From NCBI GenBank assembly GCA_025618425.1, contig CM046844.1, forward strand, positions 16,812,920 through 16,876,919: a stretch of DNA of 64,000 bases, read 5' to 3'. Numbering within the stretch: position 1 is the first letter of the stretch; each line of letters opens with the position of its first letter. The translations under genes were made by a program, and so were the position numbers. The stretch is from Heliocidaris tuberculata (taxonomy: Eukaryota > Echinodermata > Echinoidea > Camarodonta > Echinometridae). Positions 37,115 through 51,700 of the stretch are shown piece after piece. The notes beneath the pieces are model-generated. The model searched no databases and was not told the origin of the DNA. It saw nothing but the letters and a program-made list of their open reading frames with translations.

Positions 37115-40100
37115 TTCATTTCCTTATGAAGAACAAAGAATATTGTCACCCTGGCAAAGAATGACAGCAACTATATCTAGCTCATACTCGTAGTCGAATC
37201 ATTTATTCAACAAGGGATGATTTACTAAACAAATATTTATAGAACATCATAAATGTAGATGGGCCAGTCCAAGGTCTTTGATCATTTGGTGTGCCATACA
37301 TTACCGAGCATTGTGTCAATTTTTGGAGTTATGAACATGAATTGATAATAAAATCTGTCATTTCACTCGCATTTGGTGTGAAACAGGCTCTGGTAGGGTT
37401 ACTTCAAATAGAATCAATACACCTGTATGCCCCGCCTTATAAAGAGTTGTGGTTGATTCAAATCAAACTCAGACTCGACTCAAAATTAATTGCAACTCCT
37501 ATCTCTTAAGTACACAGTTGCAATTAATCTTAAGTTGAGATCAATTTGAATCAATCGCAACTCCTCACAAGACGGGGCCCTGATGTACTTGGATCTTAGA
37601 TGTTGTTTGTAACCTGTGGCACAAAATAGCTTTAACTTACCCAGATGCATTCAAATTAATGTCATTGGGGAAAAGGGAGGTTTCCTTCCCCGACACAAAT
37701 CAAAGAGGAAAGAAAAAAAAAGAAACATTGATTACCGTTCTAACTTGAAAATGTTAAATGATACCTTCACAAGTTCAAGACTACAGTTTTGTTTGTTGAA
37801 AATTCCTTACCTAACTCGAATCATATAAAAAAGGTGAAATTATGGTTTTAAATTGAAAATGTTAAGTAATGCCTTTAAAAGTTCAAGCCTCTGCAGTCTC
37901 GTTTGATAAAAATTCTTGCTTATCTTATCATTTCTTTCCTGGAATTCTTGTGAAAACATAATTTTGATTTTGAAGCCCCCTTAAAGTCGGTGCCAGTCAT
38001 TCAGACATGCCACCTGTGCTTTTTAATCAAAAAGGATTATAAATATTTGAAAGTAGCATTCTTGATTGACAGGGACAAAACCTCCTCTGTTTGATGGAAG
38101 AAACAAAGTCAAAATTTGTTTCATTTGTAAAGAATTTAACCTTATATGACCTGATATGTATGTATATTTGTTTCTGAAGAAAGGTTGAATAAACAACAGT
38201 TGTTTCTTGAGCTTCGTATATGCAGGCTTCCGATGTGACATATTTTGTTTTACTTTTAGAAATGTGAGAAAGCTGTGTTTGGTGGGAGAAGAAGAGGAGA
38301 GGTTTTTTGAAAAATAAACTTCTTAGTAAGCTACAAGAAACTTGTTTGACTTCAGCTTTCTGTTCATTTTTTGAAAATTTTTACTCAGAGCACCAGACAA
38401 AAAGCTTCAGTACATGTAAGTCTCTGTTCAAAAGCTATTCTCCAGACATGAAATAATAAAGGTACAGATTAATGAGAGAGACATGTTTTAGACAGGGTGT
38501 GTAAATGATTTAGAATTTGAGTATTGTTTCTTCATTACAAGAATGTTGCTCCTTAGGATGGAGGCGAGTTTATAGTTTTATCCAGCTGGTTTTTGTTTAA
38601 TGTGTGGGCGCGTGCGTGAGTTTGTGCGTGTGCGTGTGTGTGTGTGTGTGTGTATGAATGTGATATGTACATCTACTAACAAGTATTACGACTGCACCAG
38701 AAGCAAACTCACACAGCATTCATTTGTTTTTCATCATTGTAAAATTTTATTATATTTGTACACCATGAAAAATTACATTTAATGGAGTAATACCCAAAGT
38801 AAGAATTAAAACTGAACCCTTTTCTCGTGAAGAATTGTCAAGGCTTCAATAATGTAAACGGGTCAAGTTTGATAGTCCACTGATTTATGGAGCTATTAAT
38901 GCCCAACCACTTCATCCTTTACAAATGACATAATTCTGCAATTAATAACTAAACGATAACCATGCCGTCAGGAGATCATCTTTTTATCACGACTCTTGTG
39001 TCATTCCATTTATCATTTTCAGGATACAGTATAGATACGGTTATTTGTACAGAACGAAGATATTGACACTTAGCACTCCCATATATCAGTGGACTGATCC
39101 CCAGCTCACGCGAGGCGTCAATTCGATTGCGTCAGTACTAGTCGAGCCTGTAGAGGTGTGTAGAGGTATTTAAACCATGCGCCAGTTATTACAAGTATTG
39201 TTTGCACTGCATTTTTCAATCACTTAACCGATATCGATCATTTAAACGATATCACACTTTTGTAACGCGCAATTAAAAGACCGTGCATATCACTGACGCG
39301 GCCCTAACGTCAGCAAATGACTCCTCGTGTATAAGCCGGTCTTATAAGTTGACCTAGGTTCAAATTAGTCCACCTTGAACATGCGCATATTGTGTCTACT
39401 AGTCTAAAACATCTGCACCCAAAATATGTCGAGTCATACAAGTAACGGGTCTACGGTAAAATGAAGAAATAAAAACAAAACCAGATATATCTCGTTTGCT
39501 TACTACATGTACTTAAGTACATATTACCTGAAGGTTTTTGGAAGATTCAATGATTTTGAATTGTTTCAACCAAACAACTCGTAAATATTGTTTACTTTCA
39601 AATGTATTGCTTAAAGCTGGAATGGTTTCTTTCATCCGATATACGTATTGATACAAAGGAAGACTAAAATTGATTGCTATAGGTTGTTTATTTACATGTG
39701 TATGCCAAGTTGGTACAATCTAATGAAAGGACCTCTTTCTCTATCATATTTGATTACTGGCCTATTCGTGCTAATAGAAGTTTTTGACAGTGCTTTTGGA
39801 AGCAATATGAAATGTCAATTTCTTTCTTAGGCCCCTTCATCTATCTGTATTCTATCATCATCTTTGACATGGTTTCTCTGTTTGAAATAGTATATATATC
39901 TTACTTTACTATCGCCACACCTAATATAGGTTCATACAAAATACAGACAAGGATTTAAGTTACAATCATCGAAGGCATTGCGGAGTTATTTTCAGAGGTA
40001 TATGACATGTCCAGTATGAATGCGATTCTAGAATAATAAAATACAACTAAGTTCTAAAAATATCCATGTGAATATGTACATACAATATCACCTTAACTAC

Positions 40101-40488
40101 TTACAACTATAGTACAGTAAAAAAAATTCCAACAAGTACTTTGTTTACATAAAATAACTATAACACGATCGAAAAGACCTTTAAAAAAACCTTGTGCATC
40201 ACCTTTTGAATGTCATTAGAAACAATACTTATCAGAACATGGGTAGTGCCAATAGGGTGTAAAATTAAAAATTGAGTTGATTTCTTGAAAGTCTTTGCGA
40301 TCATGCTTTATACATGGATACCCTGCATTGTCTGCATATTTTTTCGGAGTTTTTACAAAATCGAACAATTTGTAGAATAAGCCATTATATTATACACGCG
40401 CGCGCACACACATATATAATATTGTTCGTGCGTGTGTGTGTGTGTGTGTGTGTGTATTCTTATATATTTAAGATTAAACGAATGCGGA

Positions 40489-40729
40489 CAGTGGCGTATC
40501 CAGAAATCAACAAACAGGTGGGGGAATTGTCTTGGCTACCCAAAACAAAGCTAGCTACTAGCTAGGGTCAACTCTCCCAAATAAATTTTCCAATACTCTT
40601 TAAGATATCTTCCTGAGGCACTCACTCCTACTAAAACAAGAATTACTTGTTATTAGTTTCACAGAATTTTCTTCTCCTGCAAACGGGAAAGGGATACACA
40701 ATATTTGCCATGTGCTGGATACGTCACTG
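40489..40729. mobile_element. hAT-type MITE (CAGTGGCGTATCC ends)
   Basis: Left CAGTGGCGTATCCAG and right CTGGATACGTCACTG are imperfect inverses. No clear 8-bp duplication was seen. Confidence 0.65.
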
Positions 40730-41159
40730 GTACACAATGTTAATACAAAAACGAAATATTAAAGCCATCAATACTTAAAAAACTTTACTAAAAGTGCATC
40801 CGATCTGTCACTTACATTTAAAGGTACAGCAGCATGTGTTGTAATATTCGTGTTATTTTCCTTTGTTTTTTTCTCGAACTCGTTCTCTATAGAGTAGAAG
40901 CAGCATAAAAAATTTTCACCAAAATAAACATCCTATGAATGTACTGACTGTTTTGCCTTGTTCAATGAACAACAAATAAAGATACATTACATTAATTTCT
41001 AAACATAGTTAACTAACTGTACACTACTAGTGAAAATCAATTTCATGAAAATTACACAGCACACAAGATTTTTAAAGGGAACATCTCAATCTGCCCGTGT
41101 AAAAAATCTTTATCAAAATCATAAGACATTTACAGTATATAAGGAAAAACGGGGAGCAC

Positions 41160-41489
41160 TCGTTTTTCCGAAGGGTTTTTTTTTTCCGAAGGTTTGTTTT
41201 TCCGAAGGTTTGTTTTTCCGAAGGTTGATAATTCTGAAATACAATATTCCCATACCAGCGGGTATAATTCCGAACATTTGTTGCATTACTCCGAAGGTTT
41301 ATAATTCCGAACGTTCGCAATTCCGAAAATGAAAAAGGATTCAATAGTACATTTTCGGAATTATGAACCCTATTTCATATGTGGAATTATAAACATTCGG
41401 AATTATGAACCTTCGAAGTAACGAATCCTCCGAATAAACAAACCTTCGGAAATAAGAACCTTCTTAGAAACGAGCTTCCGGAAAAACGA
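41160..41489. repeat. inverted array of TTCCGAAGG motifs
   Basis: The left half has repeated TTTTTCCGAAGGTTTG and ATTCCGAACGTT-type words; the right half has their inverses (ATTCGGAATTATGAACC, CAAACCTTCGGAAATAAG). The outer ends are TCGTTTTTCCG and CGGAAAAACGA. The whole forms one large palindrome built from short palindromic words. Confidence 0.85.
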
Positions 41490-41603
41490 CATGTAACGGG
41501 AAAAATGTTCAGCTGAAAATCCTAGTATATGAAAATTGCTTCATTTAAATTAACTATGAATTATCATAAATCAATGCAATGAGCTCGTCTTAGGTAATTT
41601 TTT

Positions 41604-41605
<2 letters not shown>

Positions 41606-41646
<41 letters not shown>
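41606..41646. repeat. (TA)n microsatellite
   Basis: About 40 bases of TA. Confidence 0.94.
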
Positions 41647-41651
<5 letters not shown>

Positions 41652-42287
41652 TTAAAAACTTTTTTTTTCTTTGTTACTTTTTTGTTGTTGTTCTTCTTCT
41701 TAAAAAATAAGTTTTAATTTTTCTTTAAATCTGTAATTAGTACTGTAACACGACATCATGTACAAGCTTCTTATCCAATTCTTCCAACAAGAGATTGCCA
41801 AAAATGGTAAAATTATTTATTTTTTTTGGGGGGGGGGAGGTGTCTTTTAACATGATTAACTTAGGGATTTTCAAACACAAGCCAATTTGGGTTTCTCCAA
41901 CAATTCTCTGTATATGTATTTATTCATTTAATCATTTATTTATTGATTGTTTATTTCACTTTAACAAGTACAAGTTCTTCACAATCAGGGTTCTCCTAAC
42001 ATTATGCCAATTAGGATTCTCGCTACAGCAGGGTTTTCCTGTAATACATAAGCCAATTCGTTTTCCACTATATTAAAAGATGTTCCCGATTATGTTTGAA
42101 GGTAACTTCTGGGAACGGAACCCATCTGACCTTTTGGGTTCTCATAATCTTGGTGGTGTTCTTAAAGCTATGTTTTACACTATAGGTCCTTCGTTACATT
42201 TGCTATAACCCGTTTCTTTTGGAATGCGAAACATGAAGAGTTTAAAACAGGATATTCATCAGTAATATCTAAAAAATCTAGTCCACA

Positions 42288-42664
42288 TCACGCAGTCGCT
42301 CCCATTATCCACCTGACACCACTCACTAAAAACGCGCACATGATAACTTGAAACATTCCTCCTCCGCGCGCCCGCCAACCGACGGCCCCCGCGTCCATGG
42401 GGTCCTGGACTTGGGCTGGTGCCTTGGTCCTCGTGCTACTGCTTGCCGAAGCCCCCTCGCACCAACGGGCCTGCCCGTGGGTGCAGTGCTCGGTCTGGCC
42501 TGCGAGGCAAGCTGCGTAGCGGATTACGTGAGGTATGTAGCTCTGTTCCTGAACGCCGTGGAATAAATGCGACATCGGACCACGCGCGTACACCATAACG
42601 TCCTGCCCGCCGTGGGTCTCCTCGTCGAAAGGGACCAACGCCTGCTGCCTGTGGCCAGTTTCCT
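42288..42664 (-). CDS. ALPL: ALP exon 8: THGG motif and C-terminus
   Basis: Acceptor ATTTTGCATTTCAG on the minus strand, stop TGA at 42288-42290. It encodes [20 protein letters not shown] and [20 protein letters not shown], then a family-typical Cys-containing segment ([12 protein letters not shown]). The tail is a poorly conserved Ala/Ser-rich linker and a hydrophobic end ([20 protein letters not shown]) that could be a GPI-anchor signal, although Arg and Trp interrupt it. Confidence 0.93.
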
Positions 42665-42678
42665 CTGAAATGCAAAAT

Positions 42679-42751
<73 letters not shown>

Positions 42752-45700
42752 GAAATAAATAAATAGAATTAACGACTCAGTTGATATTGTCCATTAGTCG
42801 GATAAAGGCAGGGGTATTAAAGGGAGCCACCGCTCGATATCGATGTACGTTCAATTTCATTCGCTTGTCCCTATTGCAAGGCCGTGCTTAACAACAATCT
42901 TGGAGCAGTGAAAAAAATTGCCGTCGAGGGTGGGGTAGTTTGTCAGTTGGGTTGTTCAGTTCGTCTTTCTTTGGTCGAATGCGTATCACTGCAATTGCGC
43001 GCTCGTTTACCGAAGATGTACGGCGATTCCTGAATATTACCCGAGCCGGGCCAAGCTCCAAACACCACGATTGGCGACTTTTCGGTCCCTTTAAAGTGAC
43101 GTGCACCCAATCAATTGGGTAAAAAAAAGAGTGGATGAGGGATGGAAAGGCAACGTGAAAAAAAAAAATTACACGACCCCCTCACATCCCCTACTCGATG
43201 GCCTTGTTCTCTCCGGGTCCCCTCGCTATTCATAGGAACCGCTATTCATAGAAAACCGCTATTCATTTAACACGCGCTATGAATAGCGGTCCTTATGAGT
43301 AGTTATGAATAGTGGTCCTTATGAATTATGAACTATCAAAGTTACCCCGTTCTCTCTTACTTCATCCACTTAATATTCCTGCAGCGCCCCCTCCCCCATC
43401 CCCATGACACCCGTGTCCCCTCATTGGCTGTACCGACGCCCCACGGGGCACCATTATAGTACATGTAAAGCCAGCGTACTAGTTTTCCATCAAAATTACT
43501 CCATACCTGTGTCCACTGAAGTTAAATTTTCACGAGCGCCATGCTTCTGGAACGACGATGCGAGATGTCTGGCCCCCGGGCCGTTGGCATAGCTGAGGGT
43601 AGCGTAAGGTAGATCATCGTCGGCTAGGTAGTGGTCCTCTAGACCTAAAAGTGACATGAGAGAATCAAGCACAGTTGCTAGCAAAGTAAAATTTGGGAGA
43701 ATTTTTTCACAGTGTGATTGAAATTTAGTAAAAATTGATTAATTCGAAAGGGGACTTTTTATGGTTATCAGTATCCGTGTCATGGTATACGTTAGCTCAA
43801 TAATGATCCGTTCTTGTAAATTATTATTAACACGATAAAAACTACTTTCAAAAAATAAACTCAAGGGTAATTTCAAAGGCCTATTGTAATGCCCATAGAA
43901 ATCAGGTTCGGATTACGTAATACGCCATTGTAATGTTCGCACATTTCTAAAGGTGATAATCAAGGCTACTGAAATTGCCTTCAGTTGATTTTTCGAAAGT
44001 AGTTTTTATAATTTTGTACTCTAATTCTCAATACCTTTATATTTGTCTTGTTAGTTTGATTTATACAAATTTATTACATTGTTTTATGTTTAATCTTTGA
44101 TTCGATAAGTATCATGTATGCATATATTAAAACAGAAAAAAATTAAATCAAATTTAACAAATATATATAATGACCTTTTTCGATTCCATTTGGATATTTG
44201 CTGAATTATTCATACTAAGCTAAATTAGGTATGTTTGCCATAATAACTCTTGAGTCATAATGTCTTTATGCCATACAGTAATTAGTCGGGTACAATTTCG
44301 CCGCCAGCAAATAACGCTATGTAGAGGAGTCGCTAGATCATTTTGATGGATGTTTTCCAACAAGAAAAAAAAAAGGGGGAATGGGAAGGAGGTGTTACAT
44401 CCACCTCAGACCTCTAGCGACGTTCATGGCACATTGCCGTCGGCGGTAACTTACGACGCAAAAACTCGGCTCACAGAGGCCTCTTTGCTGACGTTAGGAC
44501 CGCGTCTGTGACTGGAACTGTCTTTTGCGCCATGATCATCACGTGATGTGACACCCCTTTAACATCTTCTGTCGGCAATTTATATACATTTTTTAGCCCT
44601 GTCGAGGAATCGCAAAAGGATTTATGACTTTTCTTTTTGTTCTTGTTGGAAAGAGTTTGGACCATGGGTCGGCAAACTTGAAAATCTGACAAACATTTTG
44701 ACTAACTTGTCGGCATCTATGGTCAGATACCTCTATTAAAAATGGTCTGGCGATCCACTGCTCCTTACCATAATAACCATACCATACACCGAGAATAATG
44801 GATTGGCTTCAAAGTCTAAATTAGATTTTTTGAGAGGTTGCTGATATTCGTATTATGATTGCATTATTATTTTTTCATTCAACTCCCAGTGATCACCACA
44901 ACCATCAACATCGTCACCCTCGTCATCATCGTCATCATCCTAATCATCACCCTCAGTATCATCGTCATTGTCACCATCGTCGCTTACCTAGAATAGGGTT
45001 TCCTCGGGACGGATAGCCAGCCATGGTCATCACGTGAGCGTGGTCGGCAGTCGATACGATGAGGGTATCCTCTGAGCTGGTGAGGCGGAGAGCGACACCG
45101 ATGGCGTCGTCCATGGCAAGGGTCTCGGTCAGGGCGTCTCGGGCCATCCCGTCATGGTGACCGTGATCGATGCGACCAGCTGCAGCGAGAGAGAAAGGTA
45201 AGAGAAGAAAATAAAGAGAGGGAGATAGTGAGTGTGTGAGAGAGAGAGAGGTGGCAAACGAGAAGGGAAAAGAGATGGTTATGAAGGAACAAGGCGTAAT
45301 GGCCCAGTGGTAGAGGAGTGGTCCACTAAAACCTGAATATCCCACGTTCGAAACCCAGTCGAAGTCAAATCGCTGTTAGTGCACTTTGGCATGTTTGGTA
45401 AGGCAATAAGCCTAAGTCCATCACGTAGGACGTAGAGCCGTAGGCCCCGTTTGCTGCTCGACTCTAGTCATAATATACATATTCCTCCTTGCTCTCTCAG
45501 CAACCATCAATCGAAATCAACAAAGGAACGAAATTGTAGAAGAGGTAGAAATTATATAGAGTTGGAGAAGAGGACAATGAGAAAGAGGGGAAAAAAGACA
45601 GAGACGGTTAGAAGGGATAGAGAAGAAGAAAAAAAAACGGCAAGAGAAAGGAGAGTGATGAGGGGGAATCTAAGATTAAGATAAATATAGAGTAAGAGAG

Positions 45701-48700
45701 ATGGGGAAACAGAAAAAAATAGGATGATGGTGCAGGAAGAAAGAAGCAGAGGCGGAGAATGTGAAATGTAGAATGAATGCAAGAAAACAAAGTGGTAAAA
45801 GAGAGAAATATATAAACACGAGATATATCAAACGGTAAGAATCGACGACGACGAAACTCCATTTCAAGTGTTAACCATGATACATGGGACATAAAATGAC
45901 AGCTCCACATAGAAGGCATATTGATTTCAAAATATTTTCAAATACTGTCCTTTGCCTTCTAATACTATTAGTACAATTGGAAATTATTAAAATGATCTAT
46001 TCAAGACATTTAAGAGTTGTGCATTGGACTTTGTCGATCATCGCAGATGTTAAAAGCGTTCTGTTTGTACATCATCTCCCTGATGAGCACCTAATTTAAA
46101 GACCCCGCTTACGCTCGCTCCCGCCGCCTCGAATCGCTCTCCCCCCATCCATCGCCCTTCAATCGGTCCCTTGATGGCGACACTCGGCGGTCGGAATCAG
46201 AGCCAGTCTCTGGTTGGAATGCTTCTGTCACAAAGCGTGTTGAGAGAGATTTTTCAGAATTGGGCTAAGCACTGCCGCCAATGCCAAATGACCACAGCCA
46301 TGAACACCGACCGACTCGCCGTCCCACCCGCCTCCACGTTTACCTCGACTTTGAACTTTGGGCACTCGGCATGGGTAGGTTATTCGGTGCGCTGGCGTAG
46401 ATACAGAGAGACACAGGATTCGTGCCCCACCCTCCCCCAATAGGACGGTGAAAAATAGGGAGAAAGAGAGAAAAGGGAAAAGTGAGTGGAAGGCAATGTA
46501 AAAAAAAAAAGAGAAGAGGATACTACCCCTTTCACTCCCTCCGCTTACGAGGTGGCTTTGCTCTTTTGCATTTCATCCACTCAGGAAGTAAATTCCCCCC
46601 CCCCCCGCCATGACACCAGTGCCCCCTAAATGGTTAGACCCACTCTGCGCTCTCGCTCAGTGAAATCTCTGTACCGTCTCCTTTTCATGGCTTCTTTGTC
46701 TAGTGGTACACATATTGCTAAAACTACCAAAATGAAAGATAGGAAGATAAAGACGTTACAAACTTCATGGCCTTAGTTTTGTTTTCTAAATTAAAATATG
46801 AAACAAAGGGAGAATGAGGAGTATGGTCGGAAAATTTGGTTTAAAAAAAACCCAGTGACGATCGTTTCTCTGACACTCAACCTAGCTCAAAATCTTGTCA
46901 ATGTCATGAAGGTTTCTGTATGTAGTTGGTGGTCTATTCTATACTGATAAAAATGCCAACATTACAGATAGGAAGATAAAGACATTATAAACTTTATGGC
47001 TTTATAAAGCAAAACACAAGGAAAATAAGGAGTATAGTCGAAAAAAAATAAGGCAAGCCAACATTGGCGCCTGTTGTTTTCACACACAATTTTGCCCAAA
47101 ACCTTTTCAGTTTCAATAAAGTTTCTTTAACTCGCTGGTGTTCTGTTCAATGCTGATGAAAATGCAATTTAGAAAGACAGAGACTCTACACACTGCATGA
47201 CTTCTTTTTTTTTTAAAGTAAGAGAATAGGAAAATGAGGAGTATGGTCGATAGGTAAGGTAAAACAACAATGGCGCTTGTTGTTCTAACACACAATTTTC
47301 CTCAATTTCTTAAACTTTCAAGGAGACTGCGTGAAAGCTGGTGGTCTATCGTGCAATACTGCTGAAAACTGCCAACATGATAAAGACAGGATAAAGACAT
47401 TATGCTTGTTTTCATAATCCATTTCTAGAGCATGGTTTAAGAGCGATGGTGACAGAGGGAGTCATTTCTATTGGGACCGCCGTGGTCAGGATGTTGATAA
47501 TGTGTGGAGAAAGTTTATTTCCACCAATAACATTCAACTGCAGAATGAGAGGCCTTTATGATTCCGCCATTTTGTATTTCTTTTTCTTTCAATCATTCAT
47601 TCTTTCTTTCTTTTTTAGCTTTTCATCACCATCTCTTGGGGGTAGTCCACACATCTCGACATGACCATGTGAGGGAGTGATGGAGTGATGTATTCTCTAC
47701 ACACACAAAAATAGGGGGGATCACTTAATGTGACTAACCGGGGAGTGAAAATCCATTCTATTCTTTTTAGAGAGCATTCTAAAACAAATCGATATTCACT
47801 CATAATTAAGTGATAACTGGGGAGCGTTTCATCAAATGTTTTGTCAGTGATTTTTACCGCCAACTGTTATAAGCTACTGAAATCCTTGCATCTGATTGGC
47901 TGAGAGAAAATTTGTCGGTAAAAATCACTGACAAAACGCTTGATGAAACGCTCCCCTGATGTCACTCTCCGCGTAATGAAAATATAGTGAAAATATAGAG
48001 TGAAAAATTCACTCTGTTCTTTTTAGAGAGAAAATAAATTGATATTCACTCATAAACAAGTGATCATTGAAGTGATTCCCAGGGGAGTGGAAATAGAGTG
48101 AAAATTCACTCTTTTTTTTTTTGAAAGAAAGAGTATGTATTAACAAATCCTCTCAAATGTGTTCCCTTTCTCTCCTATTTTTATTCAGGTGTCTCTAGAT
48201 CATTTTAAATGGCGGGGGGGGGGGGGTCGGTGTCGTAACACATTTTCAAAAGGTTGCTGATTAAAATAGTAAAATATACAAAAAAGAGTCCTTAGACTTT
48301 TTATTTGCTAACAGAGTTTTCAAAATGTTCCATTTTTTTGTTGTTAAATTATTTCCTATTTTTCAATTTCGGACAAGGCATGAAAAAGACATTTTGAATG
48401 GGGGTGTCACAACTCACAATCCCCTGTAGTGACACCCTTACATTAATATGTATTTATGAGTCAAAATGGTCTCTATTCATCATTCCAAGGAATAAAAGTA
48501 GCAAAGAAAATAAAAAGGGCATCATGAAGGAGAAAAGTAAATAAACAAATCCTTAGGTTGACAAAATTAACAATATTTACTTTTATTTACGTATCTACAA
48601 ATATGATTCTAGATTGTTTTCTCCACACAAATATACTGAAATTGAAATCATGTCAGTTAGTTGGAGGCCCCTAAACAGTCAACCCTAGAAGCAGAGTTTG

Positions 48701-51700
48701 CTAACCTCCTGGCTATGAAACAAAGATTTGCTCTAAATTCCACTGCCCCGGGCCATCCTATCCCTGTGGCTACGTCAACACAAGATGGGCGGACACTTGT
48801 GATAGAATTTCAAATTCATTTTTCGACAACAAGTGTAGGGCTTTTATGCCCAAAATGCACATTTTGCGATATGCTTGCCTCATGTTCTATCTCTTCGTTG
48901 AATGCAATATATATATATATATATATATCTACTGCTAAAGAATTTACCGTTATTTATATGAATTATGGTTATGCAAATGAATGGTGCAAGAAGAAAGAAG
49001 CAGAGGCGGAGAATGCAAAATGAATTATATATAAGCCATGTTGTGGCCAACTGAAAACGAGTTGACCAAACTCTGTGAATGGATGGCTCTGCTTTTAACG
49101 CGTTCTCAAAAAAAAACCAACAACAACAACAAAAAACAAAAAAAACCCTGATAGTTACAATGTATTATACTATTCTAGGACAACTTGTTTTTATTTCATT
49201 ATATCAGCAAATAAAAAAAAATTATATGATCGGTTTCATTTTATAATACAATTATCACCATTATGGTAAATATCCTATTGAGAAGTAGTTCTAGAATATA
49301 ACTCTTTATCCATCATTCCATTAATGTTTACTGTTCAGATTTAGATTTATTTTTCAAATGTGAACATGATGAAGATTTTATAGTTTATGTTTTGGATAAA
49401 TCACTTTAAAATTTCTTGAAAACTCTTGGTTTAGTTTGTAAAAGTCGTTATAAAGTCGTTTCTTATACCACAAGGTCGCAATGCAAACGCACTTTGCCCT
49501 GCCCGGCGACCCTTTCAGCATAGCTCGCCTGTCATCAGCACTGCTCCCATGGGCGCGTTCAGCTACACATGTAAGGTAGTTCGATACGGGCCGATAGCAG
49601 TCTGTGTGTTTACCGATCCGTCTCAGATAAATCTCCTTGACAAGTGGACGATAGATAGATATGGGGAGCGTCTCATCAAGCGTTTTGTCAGTGATTTTTA
49701 CCGACAACTGTTATAAGCTATTGAAATCCTTGCATCTGATTGGCTGAGAGCGAATTTGTAAGTAAAAATCACTGACAAAACGCTTGATGAAACGCTCCCC
49801 TGATTTCAGCAAGTTTGATCTCACTTTTTCACATATCACCGGGGACTATGGGTGTTGCTCTTCTGGATGAACGAACGAGATGTATCATATTTTGAGTCCC
49901 TTTTCCCGCATTGTTTTAAGCACGCTCTGATTCGCGGCCCGATTTATAAGAATTGAAAATACCCTACAATACTCCCAGTTTCTCCGATTCTGTCACCATT
50001 TCCTCTCCCCCCCCCCCCCCTTTTCTCTTCTGTCCCTGTCCAAAGATAAAATTATGACCATGCACCTTCCCGCTTTAAGCTGAAAAAGGGTAGACCTGTT
50101 GTAAATATTTTTTAAATGCAATTATGAAGTGTTCATTATAATACCGTTAGGGTTCTTCTTCTATGTGAAAGTCATTGTGGTCGACTTTTATTTGCTTGTA
50201 GTAATAGCGGGTCTGTAAAATAGCAATTGGATATATGAATTTTCCATATGAAATAATAGGTCAGTATTCAAATCATATAGTCACAAATAGGTTTTTGTAA
50301 TATTTCTAAATTAACCACACAAAAAACACGGTGGAGGCATAAATGCATTCCTATGGCACTGAGTCTGAACAATCCGAAATTTCCAACTATGTCGAATTAG
50401 TGGCAGTAAAAATAGGTCAATATCTTTTACATAATTTTTCCTAATACTGAAATTAATTACAGTATCATCAATGCAGTGGCGGATCCAGGATGCTCTAACC
50501 GGGGGTGGGTGGTATAGAGGTGGTGAAACAGGTCGCAAGAAGTGCTGGCAAGCATCAACAACAACAAAAAAGGGTACCAAACTTGGCCAGGGGCACACAA
50601 CTACGCATTTGCGCATATTTCCATTCTTTTGTTTATTCAAGGTAAGGCAGATTGGGTTTGGTCAGGGAGGGGGTGGATGGGATACGCGCGCCCCATGTTC
50701 CCCTCGGGATCCGCCACACTAACGTATTCTCGTCCCTCATAATATATACCGACCTTCCACAAAGAGAAAGAATCCGTTGTCGCTGGTTCGTTGTAGGATT
50801 CTGATGGCCTTTTCTGTCATCTGAGCAAGGGAGGGTTCCCCGGCCCTGTCCCATCGACGATCCGCTTCGTATTTCATGTGAGATGGTTGGAACAGACCTG
50901 TGATTCATGAATATGGAGAAGCAGGTGAAGATTTCACAAATGATATTGACCTGATTGTGTCGCATTTTGTGCTGGTATATAAACATGTTTTTTTACCGAA
51001 ATATTTTCGGACTCGGGGAAGCAGTGTTCAATCTGCCAAACTCTCCACCCCACCCCGTATCAATAAAGCAAGTTCACCCTATCATTAAGGCCATATGTAA
51101 TATTTGTTTTTATTATTAATTTTGTGTAGAGGGACTAGAGGAGTGCTCTGGCCGCCGAGAACATAACAATCGACAAAGAAAATATATGGGGATGACTGTA
51201 GTTTAGCCTCAACCCTACACTGGATACATTAATAAACGACGACCAACATCCATTTTGTGCTCATTTTATCTATAGATACCACCCTTTTTCTTCTATGTAA
51301 GTTTGACTTTTTGTACAAATTTTTATTTTCGTCGGCAGACTTCATATCAGCTAATCGGACACATTCCTGACCCCTCCTCATTACACTATTTCAGTGACGC
51401 CCTTCATCTGGGCCCCGTTTCATAAAACTTGTTATCAATAACAACTGTCACATTTCTTTGACAAATTTGCTCTCAGCCAATCAGATTAAAGGATTTCAGT
51501 AGCATATAACAATTATTGTAACTTGTTATTGATAACAAGTTTTATGAATCGCGGCCTAGGCCTGAATATTAATAATAATATTATACATGTTATACTTACC
51601 GATAAGATGATCTGTGTTTTCAGGGTTGACTCTGTTAAAGTCCTGAAGATTCCAGACATAATGCGACCTCATGGGATCTTTGTCTGCCAGCCACTCTTCG

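Larger units (their letters stand above)
37115..42287. other. convergent intergenic region, no gene seen
   Basis: The interval lies between the phosphatase 3' region and the alkaline phosphatase stop codon. It holds a (GT)n run near 38630, a hAT-type MITE (40489), an inverted TTCCGAAGG array (41160) and a TA run (41606). AATAAA-type signals for the minus-strand gene occur at 41919-41955, 330-370 bases past its stop codon. No frame resembles a known protein. Confidence 0.55.

Noticed and set aside
42348..42566. Plus-strand frame over the last ALP exon
   Set aside because: It is the antisense shadow of the conserved THGGQDV-containing exon.
43224..43333. CRISPR-like array
   Set aside because: The units are inverted rather than direct with unique spacers, and the locus is a eukaryotic intron.
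48661..49023. 120-codon plus-strand frame starting [13 protein letters not shown]
   Set aside because: No recognisable motif, runs into a TA microsatellite, and lies antisense within an alkaline phosphatase intron.
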